64,000 nt of DNA from Bartonella sp. M0177 (GTDB taxonomy: Bacteria > Pseudomonadota > Alphaproteobacteria > Rhizobiales > Rhizobiaceae). The first letter of the stretch is position 1. Each line of letters opens with the position of its first letter. The notes beneath the pieces were generated by a model. The model saw only the letters and a program-made list of their open reading frames with translations, made no database searches and was not told the DNA's origin. The DNA is taken from assembly GCF_016102285.1 (NCBI RefSeq), contig NZ_JACFOY010000001.1:62001-126000 (forward strand), read 5' to 3'. Positions 47,453 to 56,701 of this stretch are shown here, piece after piece. Position numbers and translations under genes: made by a program.

Positions 47453-47992
47453 ATGCCCCGACTTTTTGCCGCATTGGAAGTGCCGCATGATGCCGCATTG
47501 TCCTTGTCACTGTTGCGAGGCGGTTTACCTGGTGCGCGTTTCATCGAAGTGGAGGATTATCATATCACATTGCGTTTCTTCGGCGATATGAACAACGAGA
47601 TGGCTGACGAACTCGTTCATGCACTTGATCACATTGAAAGAAAGCCTTTCAATCTGCGTTTGAAAGGAATTGATGTCTTCGGTTCAAAAACGCCGCATTC
47701 GATTTATGCAAGCGTAGAACCATGTGAGGAACTGTTGCTTTTACAAAGCGACATTGACCGTATTGCCAAAAGACTTGGCCTCAAATCGGATAAAGGAAAA
47801 TATATTCCCCATGTGACAGTTGCACGCCTCAAACAGGTGAAGCTTGATGATCTATTGCCCTATCTTTCTTCGCATGGACATTTTGAAACGGGGTATTTTC
47901 CGGTCAACCGCTTTGTGTTGATGTCATCCCATGAGTCAATTGGCGGTGGGCCTTATATCGTTGAAGAGCATTGGGACTTATCAAGACAATAA
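47453..47992 (+). CDS. thpR: RNA 2',3'-cyclic phosphodiesterase
   Basis: 179 residues of the 2H phosphoesterase family. The two catalytic HxT motifs are HITLRFFG near residue 41 and HVTVARL near 123. Family enzymes open 2',3'-cyclic phosphates on RNA ends and were earlier called 2'-5' RNA ligases. AAGGAAT lies upstream; ATG at 47450 and 47453 are both possible. It ends only 18 bases from the convergent glycosyltransferase gene. Confidence 0.9.
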   Translation: MPRLFAALEVPHDAALSLSLLRGGLPGARFIEVEDYHITLRFFGDMNNEMADELVHALDHIERKPFNLRLKGIDVFGSKTPHSIYASVEPCEELLLLQSDIDRIAKRLGLKSDKGKYIPHVTVARLKQVKLDDLLPYLSSHGHFETGYFPVNRFVLMSSHESIGGGPYIVEEHWDLSRQ

Positions 47993-48010
47993 ATGGGAAA
48001 TCGGATCCTT

Positions 48011-49180
48011 TTATTTGAACAGCCGTCTGATACTACGTGTGTTTTTTTCAAAAAAACGTCGTAGAGAGCGGGTATTCTTTTCAATAAAAGTGCCGATAGT
48101 TTTTCGTTTTTTATGTTTTGATATACTCGCAACTGAATTATTTTCGATTAAAACATGACCGATCTCTTTGCCGAATCCACTTTCATTCCGGATAGCGTCT
48201 TTTTGAGAAAATGGATGAGGAAAAACGTTCTTTAAATTCGGCATACTACGATATCGCACACGCTCCGCTTTTTCAATTGGTGTTCCATCCCGATACATAC
48301 CGTAGTACCACCATTTGCTAGGGAGATTTAATGGCGTATTTTCTTCTACCATATGTTCATACTTGTTCCAGATCTCGAAGACTTCGTGATTGTCTTTTGC
48401 GTAACGTTTTGTCATTGTGCGACCAACCGGCCCAAGTTTTGTATAGTGATAAAAACGTAATGGAAAAATACCGTTCACGTAAATGCATTTATTGGTAATA
48501 GAAATTTTTCTGTGACTTAGATTCCAGCTGGCAACATTATATCCCGGATCACGTAAAATATAAACTCCATCAAACAAAGCTGGTACTAAATTGAACCACT
48601 TTTGATCTACAAATAACCCTCTTGGAAGATCATCATGACAATATTCGAGTAGTCTGTCATTCCACCAATTAGCAAGTCGCTTACCGTTCGCGTCATTGCG
48701 AATTGCCAGAAACCCTAAATTGAATACGCCATAATTGAGCGCAGCGAATTCGTTATCAAGAATAGCATTTTCCTCTTCTTCAGGCGTTACCAGGTGAGGT
48801 GTGACAATAATTGAATGTGAATCCAACAAATCTATGATAGGCGATAAGCTGTTATAAACGGCAATATCAGGGTCCAGATAGATGATTTTATCGTACCCCA
48901 TGTTTGTGAACTTTTTTAAAAAAGGTCCTTTTACGGCAGTACAAAGTTCAACAACATCATGACCGAACATCCAAGATTCGTAGTTCTCAAGCCCCATGTC
49001 TTCAATATAGTAGACAGTATCAAATGGCTCTTCCGTAAGATTAAAAATAAAACCTTCAGGCTCTTTATCTATCATAACTAGAGCAAATTCATAATCTGAA
49101 TTATACTTTTTGAAGGATTGCGCTAATACACGTGCTTTTGCCAGGTAGCCGAATGTACAACTTGTAAATATCAAATTCAT
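48011..49180 (-). CDS. Glycosyltransferase (GT8/GT-A-like) with a repeated basic tail
   Basis: 389 residues. The fold looks like a GT-A transferase: MNLIFTSCTFGYLAKARVLA at the start and the metal-binding DxD in IIYLDPDIAVYNSL near residue 100, followed by YGVFNLGFLAIRN. The acceptor is not known. The last 40 residues contain two near-identical repeats, EKNTRSLRRFF and EKNTRSIRRLF, giving a basic amphipathic end that may bind membrane. It is the last gene of the minus-strand island and is AT-rich. Ribosome site GGA is 11 bases upstream. Confidence 0.75.
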   Translation of the reverse strand: MNLIFTSCTFGYLAKARVLAQSFKKYNSDYEFALVMIDKEPEGFIFNLTEEPFDTVYYIEDMGLENYESWMFGHDVVELCTAVKGPFLKKFTNMGYDKIIYLDPDIAVYNSLSPIIDLLDSHSIIVTPHLVTPEEEENAILDNEFAALNYGVFNLGFLAIRNDANGKRLANWWNDRLLEYCHDDLPRGLFVDQKWFNLVPALFDGVYILRDPGYNVASWNLSHRKISITNKCIYVNGIFPLRFYHYTKLGPVGRTMTKRYAKDNHEVFEIWNKYEHMVEENTPLNLPSKWWYYGMYRDGTPIEKAERVRYRSMPNLKNVFPHPFSQKDAIRNESGFGKEIGHVLIENNSVASISKHKKRKTIGTFIEKNTRSLRRFFEKNTRSIRRLFK

Positions 49181-49196
49181 AATGACTAATCCAATG

Positions 49197-50522
49197 TTAA
49201 GTGTTTGTGTATGTCATTTTACTTGAAATAAGCGAACGGTAGTTTTTATTTAAACGGCGTTCTATAATTGATCGGTAGTTTTCGGAATCTTTTAAATATT
49301 CTACGAGATCGGGTATACCACGATAGACATAACCGTGGGACAGTTCTCTGACAACTTTTGCAGCGTTTCCCGACAAATAATTTGTTACGACAAATGTGTC
49401 GGCAGCGATTGCTTCATAAGCGGTTAAACAAAAAGTTTCCTGTACAAGTGAACCAATGAATGCAATATCGATATCATGTTTTATGAGCTGATCACGCATC
49501 TGCGCAGTTTCTTCAGCGTTTGTAACAACTTTTACGAAGTTATATTGCTTCGAACGTGGAGCATAGCTAGCGAAAACATAAAATGAAAAGAGGGAAGGGG
49601 TTTCGTTGAAGGCGGAAATAAGGTCGATAAAATCGTTCCAACCTTTGAAATATGCAGGCGTGCCCACAAAAGCGATTTTTAAATTTTGATTGGTGTCGTC
49701 AATCCGGCGTTTATGTCCTTCACCCAACGTATAATGCGGAATAACATGGATAGAATGATATGGTAATTTTGATTTCTCTAACCAAAATTGTTTAACAAAC
49801 TCTGAAGGTGAAATAACAACAGGTTTGATTTTCTCAAAAAAAGCTTTGAATTCTTGAGCTTGGTTAATGCGATCATATCCTGCGTTACAATTTTCGCATT
49901 GTTTAGAATTAGAAACAGGTGCACCGCAAAAAATCACGTTGTTCCGTAACAGATTAAAATTCGGGCATAAGGTCGTATAATCATGTAGCCAAAAGTACCA
50001 TTTCGGCTGGCATCGTAATGAATTTCCAATGTCAATGATTGAACGTAGATTTAGCCCTAATGGCGAATGTATAATACAATCTGCTTCGTTTATAGAAAAA
50101 GTCTTTAAAGCGCATATAAGATTATCTGTAATTGTGGTTCCTATATTTTTACCGTTAAGATTAATTCCTAAAGGTAAATTGGCTGCCAAGTTGTTATTGA
50201 CTAACCAGGTTCGTGCTATCTTTGGAAAAATGTGAAGATAAACTATTCCTTCAAGACAAACAGCTTCTTCTTCTGTTTTTATACATTTTTGAATACCACC
50301 ATAATTTTCAAGATAATTGTCGTGGCTGAACGAAATAACTAATTTATCATAATTGTTGATTGATTTTTCAAATATATTCTTAAGTTGTTCGCTATCAAGT
50401 AGTTTATATTTTGAATGAAAATGGTTATCTAATTCATTTTCTTTTTCAGATATAGTTTTCGAATTAAATATAATATCTTCAACAGTCTTTTTCAACGTGT
50501 CATGTATAGATGTTTTTGACAT
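49197..50522 (-). CDS. GT-B type glycosyltransferase (family 4-like)
   Basis: 441 residues. The C-terminal half fits a group 1/GT4 domain: KIAFVGTPAYFKGWNDFIDL, IAFIGSLVQETFCLTAYEAI with the E-x7-E-like acid, and TFVVTNYLSGNA. The N-terminal half includes YFWLHDYTTLCPNFNLLRN and a CENCNAGYDR cysteine pair, seen in other rhamnan and capsule glycosyltransferases. The first 70 residues are helical and charged. The base composition is visibly richer in A and T than the flanking core genes, suggesting acquisition by transfer. It starts two bases after the FkbM gene stop. Confidence 0.75.
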   Translation of the reverse strand: MSKTSIHDTLKKTVEDIIFNSKTISEKENELDNHFHSKYKLLDSEQLKNIFEKSINNYDKLVISFSHDNYLENYGGIQKCIKTEEEAVCLEGIVYLHIFPKIARTWLVNNNLAANLPLGINLNGKNIGTTITDNLICALKTFSINEADCIIHSPLGLNLRSIIDIGNSLRCQPKWYFWLHDYTTLCPNFNLLRNNVIFCGAPVSNSKQCENCNAGYDRINQAQEFKAFFEKIKPVVISPSEFVKQFWLEKSKLPYHSIHVIPHYTLGEGHKRRIDDTNQNLKIAFVGTPAYFKGWNDFIDLISAFNETPSLFSFYVFASYAPRSKQYNFVKVVTNAEETAQMRDQLIKHDIDIAFIGSLVQETFCLTAYEAIAADTFVVTNYLSGNAAKVVRELSHGYVYRGIPDLVEYLKDSENYRSIIERRLNKNYRSLISSKMTYTNT

Positions 50523-50524
50523 GC

Positions 50525-51460
50525 CTAATCTTTTACCTGAGTTAAATTATTGTTATCGGCATTAGAATTGTATAATTGAATAACGGCTTTACTCAACAAG
50601 GCTAATAACTCGATTTTATCCAAATCCTCCCATTCTGTCCTTCCCCATCTGGGGATATAAGAGCGTATACGATTGAATTCTTTTGTTGATTTGAACTCCC
50701 ACATGAAACATCCAAGTGCTTTTAATTCGTCACACATTGCTACGGGAAAACGCGAAGCAAGAACATTGGATTCGCGGGCTATATTAAATAAACGTTTCTT
50801 GGAAGAATTATAATTATTTTTATTGAATGCAGGAAACGCACATAGATATAGATAAAACCCGCTTTCTAACAAAAACTCGATTGCATTTTGATGAGAACTA
50901 TCGCTATTTTCTTCAAAAAACACGATTTTAGCTTTCTCATTTATATAATCTTTATCACTCTCGATGATATCGGTTTCATGACCTTCAGCATCTATCTTCA
51001 AGAAGTCATAGTCACCATATTGTTTTCGGATTTCCGAAAGTGGAATAATTTTTACCGTTTTGTCACTCGCGCCGTGCGATTCGACGAGATGTGTTCCGCC
51101 GATATTTTCATGTTCCACAGATAATGTCCAATGACGATCATCCCGCTTCCCAGAGGCCGCTTCAACCACGGTAAAAGGAACATGACTATTTTTACCCAAA
51201 TTTTGTTTTAGTGATGGAAGTACCAAGGAATTCGGTTCCACGGAAATGATTTTTCTGGCTCCGAACCTAGATAAACCAAGTGAGAAAGTGCCTATAAATG
51301 CACCGATATCCACCGCTACATATCCTGGATCAAGAATAGTAGAGGCAAAATAACATTCTAACAGCCCCCACTCACCATATTCAGACAGACTTTGATAAAT
51401 TAAATCGTGTTCAGGAAGGTCGGCAACCATTTCCCCGTAATAGGTGTCTATTTTTTTCAT
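50525..51460 (-). CDS. FkbM family methyltransferase
   Basis: 311 residues. The SAM-binding motif is VAVDIGAFIGTFSLGLSRFG near residue 50, followed by IISVEPNS and the family signature DFLKIDAEGHETDIIES near 155. FkbM enzymes O-methylate sugars or polyketides; here a sugar of the surface glycan, for example rhamnose, is the likely acceptor by context. GGAAG lies upstream of the ATG. It sits between rfbD and a glycosyltransferase on the same strand. Confidence 0.85.
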   Translation of the reverse strand: MKKIDTYYGEMVADLPEHDLIYQSLSEYGEWGLLECYFASTILDPGYVAVDIGAFIGTFSLGLSRFGARKIISVEPNSLVLPSLKQNLGKNSHVPFTVVEAASGKRDDRHWTLSVEHENIGGTHLVESHGASDKTVKIIPLSEIRKQYGDYDFLKIDAEGHETDIIESDKDYINEKAKIVFFEENSDSSHQNAIEFLLESGFYLYLCAFPAFNKNNYNSSKKRLFNIARESNVLASRFPVAMCDELKALGCFMWEFKSTKEFNRIRSYIPRWGRTEWEDLDKIELLALLSKAVIQLYNSNADNNNLTQVKD

Positions 51461-51510
51461 TATAATTTATATTCTTCCGTAAAAAATAAAAACGTTATCT
51501 TAGAAATGGT

Positions 51511-52377
51511 TTAGCGTATTTGTTCTTTGAAATAAATATCCCAAGTTTGGAATTTTAGAGAAAAACATGTTTGGGTCTTAATGTTGTTAAGCAGAGAATT
51601 GGCCGGCCTGACGCATGCCGTTTTATACTCTTTGGATGAAATAGAATGAACAACGACATTTTTTTTATTGGCGGTTATTGTTAAGTTGAATATTTTACGT
51701 GCAAAATCGGCCCAATTTGTTTTTCCGTCAGGCACAAGATGAAAAATACCACGCCAATTTTGTGGTGGAATTTTACCTGTTACTTGCTTGCTGATAGAAA
51801 TGATATTGTCAGCAATAAAATCGGCACTTGTTGGAGTTCCCCACTGGTCACTCACAACGTTTATTTCATCATGCGTTTGCGCCAACCGGATCATCGTTTT
51901 AACAAAATTATTTCCAAAACGGCTATAAACCCAGGCGGTGCGCAAAATGATGTGGTTTGGATTGGCTTCCATTATAGCCCATTCGCCTTCCAGCTTGGAA
52001 AGGCCATAAACGTTCAGTGGCCCTGGAGCGTCATCTTCCTTATAGCCATTTTCTTTCTGTCCATTAAAGACATAGTCTGTCGAAATATGAATAATTGGCA
52101 AACCATTGTCGTGCGCGACTTCAGCAACATTTTTGGCACCGTCTCTGTTGACAGCAAATGCTTCCTGAATCTCGGTTTCGGCCTTATCGACAGCAGTATA
52201 GGCAGCGGCGTTGACAACGATATCAGGCTTATAAACTTGAACAGCCTTTGCAATTGAAGTTTTATCGGTGATATCAAGTTCAGGTCGACCAAGTGCAACA
52301 ATTTCAATGTCTTCTTGTGTCGAATGCAGCATAGATTGCGCAACTTGACCATTTTTTCCGGTGACCAGAATTTTCAC
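51511..52377 (-). CDS. rfbD: dTDP-4-dehydrorhamnose reductase
   Basis: 288 residues from GTG, with AAGGGA six bases upstream. The last step of dTDP-L-rhamnose synthesis. The NAD(P)-binding start is VKILVTGKNGQVAQSM, with the catalytic YxxxK in NVYGLSKLEGE near residue 125 and ISTDYVFNGQ near 95. The longer start at 52398 would overlap nothing useful and lacks a ribosome site. It follows rfbB by 13 bases. Confidence 0.93.
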   Translation of the reverse strand: MKILVTGKNGQVAQSMLHSTQEDIEIVALGRPELDITDKTSIAKAVQVYKPDIVVNAAAYTAVDKAETEIQEAFAVNRDGAKNVAEVAHDNGLPIIHISTDYVFNGQKENGYKEDDAPGPLNVYGLSKLEGEWAIMEANPNHIILRTAWVYSRFGNNFVKTMIRLAQTHDEINVVSDQWGTPTSADFIADNIISISKQVTGKIPPQNWRGIFHLVPDGKTNWADFARKIFNLTITANKKNVVVHSISSKEYKTACVRPANSLLNNIKTQTCFSLKFQTWDIYFKEQIR

Positions 52378-52390
52378 AGTTGTTCCCTTT

Positions 52391-53425
52391 TCATGCAATT
52401 TTTGCGCGTTCTTTTAGCGGTTGCCACCACCATTTATTGTCAAGATACCACTGGACTGTTTTCTTCAAACCTGTATCAAAAGTTTCCTGCGGTTTCCAAT
52501 GAAGTTCTGTCATGATTTTCGTTGGATCAATCGCATAACGCCTGTCATGTCCGGCCCGATCTTTAACGAATGTAATGAGTTCCCGATAGGATTTTCCATT
52601 GGCACGGGGCTTAAGTTCATCAAGAATGCCACAGATAGATTCGACAACCTGAAGATTGGTTCGTTCATTATGTCCGCCAACATTATAGCTCTCGCCTATT
52701 TTGCCATGACGTACAATTGTTTCCAAAGCTCGCGCGTGGTCCTCGACATAAAGCCAATCGCGAATATTCTTTCCCTCACCGTAAATAGGCAGTGGCTTTT
52801 CATCAAGCGCAGAGAGAATAACAAGCGGAATAAGTTTCTCGGGAAAATGGTATGGACCATAATTATTTGAACAATTGGAAATAACAGTTGGCAACCCATA
52901 GGTATGATACCAAGCGCGCACCAGATGATCCGACGAGGCTTTCGAGGCAGAATAGGGAGAAGACGGGTTATACGGTGTTTGCTCGGTAAAAATACCGCTG
53001 TCAAATGGCAGATCTCCAAACACTTCATCGGTAGAGATATGGTGAAAGCGGAATGTCTTTTGTTTGGTAGGGGCCAATTTTTCAAAATAACGGCGCGCTG
53101 CTTCCAACAAACGAAAAGTGCCTACAATATTTGTCTCAATGAACGTCGATGGACCGAGAATCGATCGATCTACATGACTTTCGGCGGCAAGATGCATAAT
53201 GGCGTCTATTTGTTCGTTTTCCAAAATTTCAAAAACAGCATCACTGTCACAGATATCCAATTGATAGAAATGATAGTTTTGTTTACCAACCAATGTTTTT
53301 AAAGATTGAAGATTTCCTGCATAGGTCAGCTTATCAATATTAAAAACATCATATCCCTTATTAACAAGATGTCGGCACAATGCCGACCCGATAAAACCTG
53401 CACCGCCAGTCACAAGAATTTTCAC
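52391..53425 (-). CDS. rfbB: dTDP-glucose 4,6-dehydratase
   Basis: 344 residues from GTG at 53425, which overlaps the rfbC stop as GTGA and has GGAG eight bases upstream. The enzyme makes dTDP-4-dehydro-6-deoxyglucose. The NAD motif [16 protein letters not shown] is at the N-terminus, the catalytic YxxxK is in [15 protein letters not shown] near residue 160, and [11 protein letters not shown] near 80 is diagnostic. The open frame upstream to 53524 belongs to rfbC in another frame. Confidence 0.95.
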   Translation of the reverse strand: MKILVTGGAGFIGSALCRHLVNKGYDVFNIDKLTYAGNLQSLKTLVGKQNYHFYQLDICDSDAVFEILENEQIDAIMHLAAESHVDRSILGPSTFIETNIVGTFRLLEAARRYFEKLAPTKQKTFRFHHISTDEVFGDLPFDSGIFTEQTPYNPSSPYSASKASSDHLVRAWYHTYGLPTVISNCSNNYGPYHFPEKLIPLVILSALDEKPLPIYGEGKNIRDWLYVEDHARALETIVRHGKIGESYNVGGHNERTNLQVVESICGILDELKPRANGKSYRELITFVKDRAGHDRRYAIDPTKIMTELHWKPQETFDTGLKKTVQWYLDNKWWWQPLKERAKIA

Positions 53426-53994
53426 TTTGTCATCTCCGCAAAATCGAAGAGCTCGGCATCTTTCAAAAATGGTGCATTTTTGTCTTTTTCTGAAAGCTCG
53501 ACATGGGCAAGGTCGATCGGCCAACTGATCGCTATGTCAGGATCGTCAAAACGAATAGAACGGTCGCATTCGGGAGCATAATAGTCTGTGACTTTATAGA
53601 CAAATTCACAATTGTCCTCAAGCGTTAGAAAACCGTGTGCAAACCCCGCTGGAATATAGAACTCGTTCCATTTATCAGGTGAAAGTTCAACACTCGTCCA
53701 TTTGAGAAAAGTTGGTGAACCGCGTCTTATATCAACTGCAACGTCAAATACACGTCCTCGTGTTACACGAACGAGTTTTGTTTGCGCGTGTGGAGTAAGT
53801 TGGTAATGCAATCCTCTTAAAGTACCGGCTTTTGCGGAATAAGACTGATTATCTTGAACAAAAATATCCTTGATACCGTGAGCCGAAAAATCTTTAGCAT
53901 TATAAGTTTCAGAAAAAAAACCGCGATTATCTCCGAATTTTTTAGGTTGAATTATAAAAACATCAGGAATAACCGTTTTATTGACTTCAATCAT
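53422..53994 (-). CDS. rfbC: dTDP-4-dehydrorhamnose 3,5-epimerase
   Basis: 190 residues. The cupin-type epimerase acts between RfbB and RfbD. Diagnostic segments are [15 protein letters not shown] near residue 22, LRGLHYQ with the catalytic histidine near 60, and [11 protein letters not shown] near 115. The ATG at 53994 has GGAG seven bases upstream and overlaps the rfbA stop by eight bases; the ATG at 54012 is less likely. Confidence 0.94.
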   Translation of the reverse strand: MIEVNKTVIPDVFIIQPKKFGDNRGFFSETYNAKDFSAHGIKDIFVQDNQSYSAKAGTLRGLHYQLTPHAQTKLVRVTRGRVFDVAVDIRRGSPTFLKWTSVELSPDKWNEFYIPAGFAHGFLTLEDNCEFVYKVTDYYAPECDRSIRFDDPDIAISWPIDLAHVELSEKDKNAPFLKDAELFDFAEMTK

Positions 53995-54868
53995 TACCGA
54001 TCTCCGTAACAAGACGTTTTAAATACTCTGCATAGCCGGTTTTGCCTAGCTGATCAGCCCGTTGTAAAACCTGATCTGCTGTCAGATAACCGGCGTTATA
54101 AGCGATTTCTTCTGGACACATCACCTTGATGCCTTGTCGTTTTTCAATCGCTCTAACATAAGACGATGCGTCATGAAGGCTATCATGAGTGCCCGTGTCA
54201 AGCCATGCATATCCACGCCCAAGTCTGATGACTTGTAAACGCTTTTCAGCAAGATATAAGCTATTGATATCGGTTATCTCGAGTTCTCCACGAGCAGAAG
54301 GTTTTAAATCTTGTGCAAATGAAACGACATCATTGTCATAAAAATAAAGTCCGGTAACAACCCAATTGGATCGTGGTTTTTCCGGCTTTTCAACAAGTGA
54401 TTCTGCCATGCCTGTTTGCTTATCAAAACTTACAACGCCATAACGCTCGGGATCATCGACACGATAGGCAAAGACGGTTGCGCCGTTTTTAAATGATTTC
54501 GCTTTTTCAAGCTGGTTCGCAAGACCGTGACCGAAAAAAATATTATCACCAAGTACAAGTGATACATGGCTATCGCCAATGAAGTTTTTGCCAATTTTAA
54601 AAGCTTCGGCAAGGCCATTCGGATGGGCTTGTTCGGCATAGGAAAAATTAATTCCGTAAGCGCTGCCATCGCCCAGCAATTGATGGAACAACGGGAGGTC
54701 ACGCGGCGTCGATATAATAAGAATATCACGGATTCCTGCCAGCATAAGAACGCCCAGCGGATAATAGATCATCGGCTTATCATAGATTGGCAAAAGTTGC
54801 TTTGAAATTCCCAAAGTCGCCGGATAGAGTCTCGTTCCGCTCCCTCCAGCAAGAATAATCCCTTTCAT
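53987..54868 (-). CDS. rfbA: Glucose-1-phosphate thymidylyltransferase
   Basis: 293 residues from [19 protein letters not shown], with TGAGG upstream. The enzyme joins dTTP and glucose-1-phosphate to start dTDP-rhamnose synthesis. The nucleotide-binding GGSGTRLYP and the lysine region [16 protein letters not shown] are intact, as is [14 protein letters not shown]. First gene of rfbA-C-B-D, which feeds rhamnose to the glycosyltransferases downstream. Confidence 0.95.
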   Translation of the reverse strand: MKGIILAGGSGTRLYPATLGISKQLLPIYDKPMIYYPLGVLMLAGIRDILIISTPRDLPLFHQLLGDGSAYGINFSYAEQAHPNGLAEAFKIGKNFIGDSHVSLVLGDNIFFGHGLANQLEKAKSFKNGATVFAYRVDDPERYGVVSFDKQTGMAESLVEKPEKPRSNWVVTGLYFYDNDVVSFAQDLKPSARGELEITDINSLYLAEKRLQVIRLGRGYAWLDTGTHDSLHDASSYVRAIEKRQGIKVMCPEEIAYNAGYLTADQVLQRADQLGKTGYAEYLKRLVTEIGND

Positions 54869-54989
54869 GCCAATAGCCTCATTTGAATAGTTTTTTGAAA
54901 ACAAGCAAAATGCTATTTAAGTGTTTCACGAAATATATCCACAAAGAGTTCGAGAAAAAATCAAGTCAAAAATCCCATGCCTATTGTAA

Positions 54990-55009
54990 CAAAGTTTATC
55001 ATAAAACCG
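54990..55009 (+). repeat. 20-bp intergenic sequence, copy 2 (upstream of ahcY)
   Basis: Exact match and same orientation as the sequence at 24967-24986. It contains TTTATCATAAA and lies 57 bases before the candidate -35 of ahcY. Confidence 0.6.
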
Positions 55010-55065
55010 ATAAAGGCGCATTATATAACCAAACATAGGCGTAATTTTGGCGTCTGTTTTTTAAT

Positions 55066-55093
55066 TTGCTGTCAAAATTACAACCGGTATAAA
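55066..55093 (+). promoter_or_regulatory. Candidate ahcY promoter
   Basis: TTGCTG and TATAAA separated by 16 bases, with about 78 bases of leader to the ATG. AAGGAG lies eight bases before the start codon. Confidence 0.55.
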
Positions 55094-55171
55094 GATCTCT
55101 TTATATCCTGTTGCACCATTGTGTGACATCTGTTAAATCACCGGAAGCTAAAAATCTTCAAGGAGTGCATA

Positions 55172-56569
55172 ATGGCTGCCAAAGAATATATTATCAAGGA
55201 TATCGGCCTTGCCGACTATGGTCGCAGAGAACTCGATATTGCCGAAACTGAAATGCCGGGCCTGATGGCCTGCCGCGAGGAATTCGGCTCCTCTCAACCG
55301 TTGCGTGGCGCCCGCATTTCCGGTTCGCTGCACATGACAATCCAGACAGCCGTCCTTATCGAAACGTTAAAAATGATCGGTGCAGATTTGCGCTGGGCTT
55401 CATGTAATATTTTTTCAACGCAGGATCATGCTGCCGCCGCAATTGCCGCAGGTGGTACACCTGTTTTTGCCGTCAAGGGCGAAACACTTGAACAATATTG
55501 GAGCTATACCGATGCCATTTTCCAATGGCCGGATGGTAAGCCTTCAAATATGATTCTTGATGACGGCGGTGATGCAACAGCTTATATCCTGACCGGTGCC
55601 CGCGCCGAAGATGGCGAGGATGTGCTTTCAAAGCCGGAATCTGAAGAAGAGGCAATCTTTTTTGCCCAAATCAAGAAGCGCATGAAAGAAACACCCGGTT
55701 TCTTTACCCGTCAACGTGATGCCATTAAAGGTGTGACGGAAGAGACAACAACAGGTGTTCATCGTCTCTATCATTTACAGGAACAAGGGCTCCTGCCGTT
55801 CCCCGCAATCAACGTCAATGACAGTGTAACAAAATCCAAATTCGACAACCGTTATGGCTGTAAAGAATCGCTGGTTGACGGTATCCGCCGTGGTACCGAT
55901 GTGATGATGGCCGGTAAAGTTGCAATCGTTTGCGGCTATGGTGATGTTGGTAAAGGCTGTGCTGCATCGCTTTCTGGAGCCGGTGCACGTGTCAAGGTTA
56001 CCGAAGTTGACCCGATTTGCGCCTTGCAGGCAGCCATGGATGGTTATGAAGTTGTAACACTTGAAGATGCCGCTCCGACCGCCGACATTATCATCACTGC
56101 AACTGGAAACCGTGACATTGTCCGCCTTGAACATATGCGGGCCGTCAAGGATATGTGCATTATCGGCAATATCGGACATTTTGATAATGAAATTCAGGTT
56201 GCTTCACTGAAAAACCTGAAATGGACAAATATCAAGCCGCAAGTCGACATGATTACATTTCCGGATGGAAAACGTATTATCCTTCTTTCGGAAGGGCGTC
56301 TGCTTAATCTTGGCAATGCAACAGGGCATCCTTCTTTTGTTATGTCGGCGTCTTTCACCAACCAGACATTGGCCCAGATCGAATTGTTCACACGTGGCGA
56401 GAATTATAAAAATCAGGTCTATGTTTTGCCGAAACATCTTGATGAAAAAGTTGCCCGTCTGCATCTTGATCGTCTTGGTGTCAAACTGACAACGCTGTCA
56501 GAAGAGCAGGCCGCCTATATTGGTGTTTCGGTCGAAGGTCCGTTCAAGCCTGATCGTTATCGCTACTAA
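55172..56569 (+). CDS. ahcY: Adenosylhomocysteinase (S-adenosylhomocysteine hydrolase)
   Basis: 465 residues. It hydrolyses S-adenosylhomocysteine to adenosine and homocysteine, sustaining SAM-dependent methylation. The substrate motifs include [19 protein letters not shown] and [14 protein letters not shown]. The NAD-binding fold is [20 protein letters not shown] near residue 250. The C-terminus ends FKPDRYRY, the expected cofactor-binding tail. AAGGAG is well placed. A strong terminator follows 40 bases after the stop. Confidence 0.97.
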   Translation: MAAKEYIIKDIGLADYGRRELDIAETEMPGLMACREEFGSSQPLRGARISGSLHMTIQTAVLIETLKMIGADLRWASCNIFSTQDHAAAAIAAGGTPVFAVKGETLEQYWSYTDAIFQWPDGKPSNMILDDGGDATAYILTGARAEDGEDVLSKPESEEEAIFFAQIKKRMKETPGFFTRQRDAIKGVTEETTTGVHRLYHLQEQGLLPFPAINVNDSVTKSKFDNRYGCKESLVDGIRRGTDVMMAGKVAIVCGYGDVGKGCAASLSGAGARVKVTEVDPICALQAAMDGYEVVTLEDAAPTADIIITATGNRDIVRLEHMRAVKDMCIIGNIGHFDNEIQVASLKNLKWTNIKPQVDMITFPDGKRIILLSEGRLLNLGNATGHPSFVMSASFTNQTLAQIELFTRGENYKNQVYVLPKHLDEKVARLHLDRLGVKLTTLSEEQAAYIGVSVEGPFKPDRYRY

Positions 56570-56608
56570 AAGCAGTATTGCTGAGAGTAATGAAACTTTA
56601 TTGATTTT

Positions 56609-56644
56609 AAAGGTCGGGCAGAAATGCCTGACCTTTGTTTTTTT
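56609..56644 (+). terminator. Intrinsic terminator after ahcY
   Basis: AAAGGTCGGGCA, a GAAA tetraloop and TGCCTGACCTTT form a 12-bp stem with one G-T, followed by a run of seven T after one G. It lies between ahcY and the kinase gene. Confidence 0.94.
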
Positions 56645-56701
56645 GAAGATACTTCACCTGAAAAGCATAGACATGTATGGTTAAGCCTGATTCGGCTAAA
56701 T

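Larger units (their letters stand above)
54869..55171. other. Divergent intergenic region between rfbA and ahcY
   Basis: About 300 bases containing copy 2 of the 20-bp intergenic sequence and a good candidate ahcY promoter. No riboswitch of the SAM or SAH classes is recognised in the ahcY leader by eye. Confidence 0.45.

Noticed and set aside
55094..55171. Possible SAM/SAH riboswitch in the ahcY leader
   Set aside because: The leader is only about 78 bases and shows no recognisable conserved core or pseudoknot of these classes.
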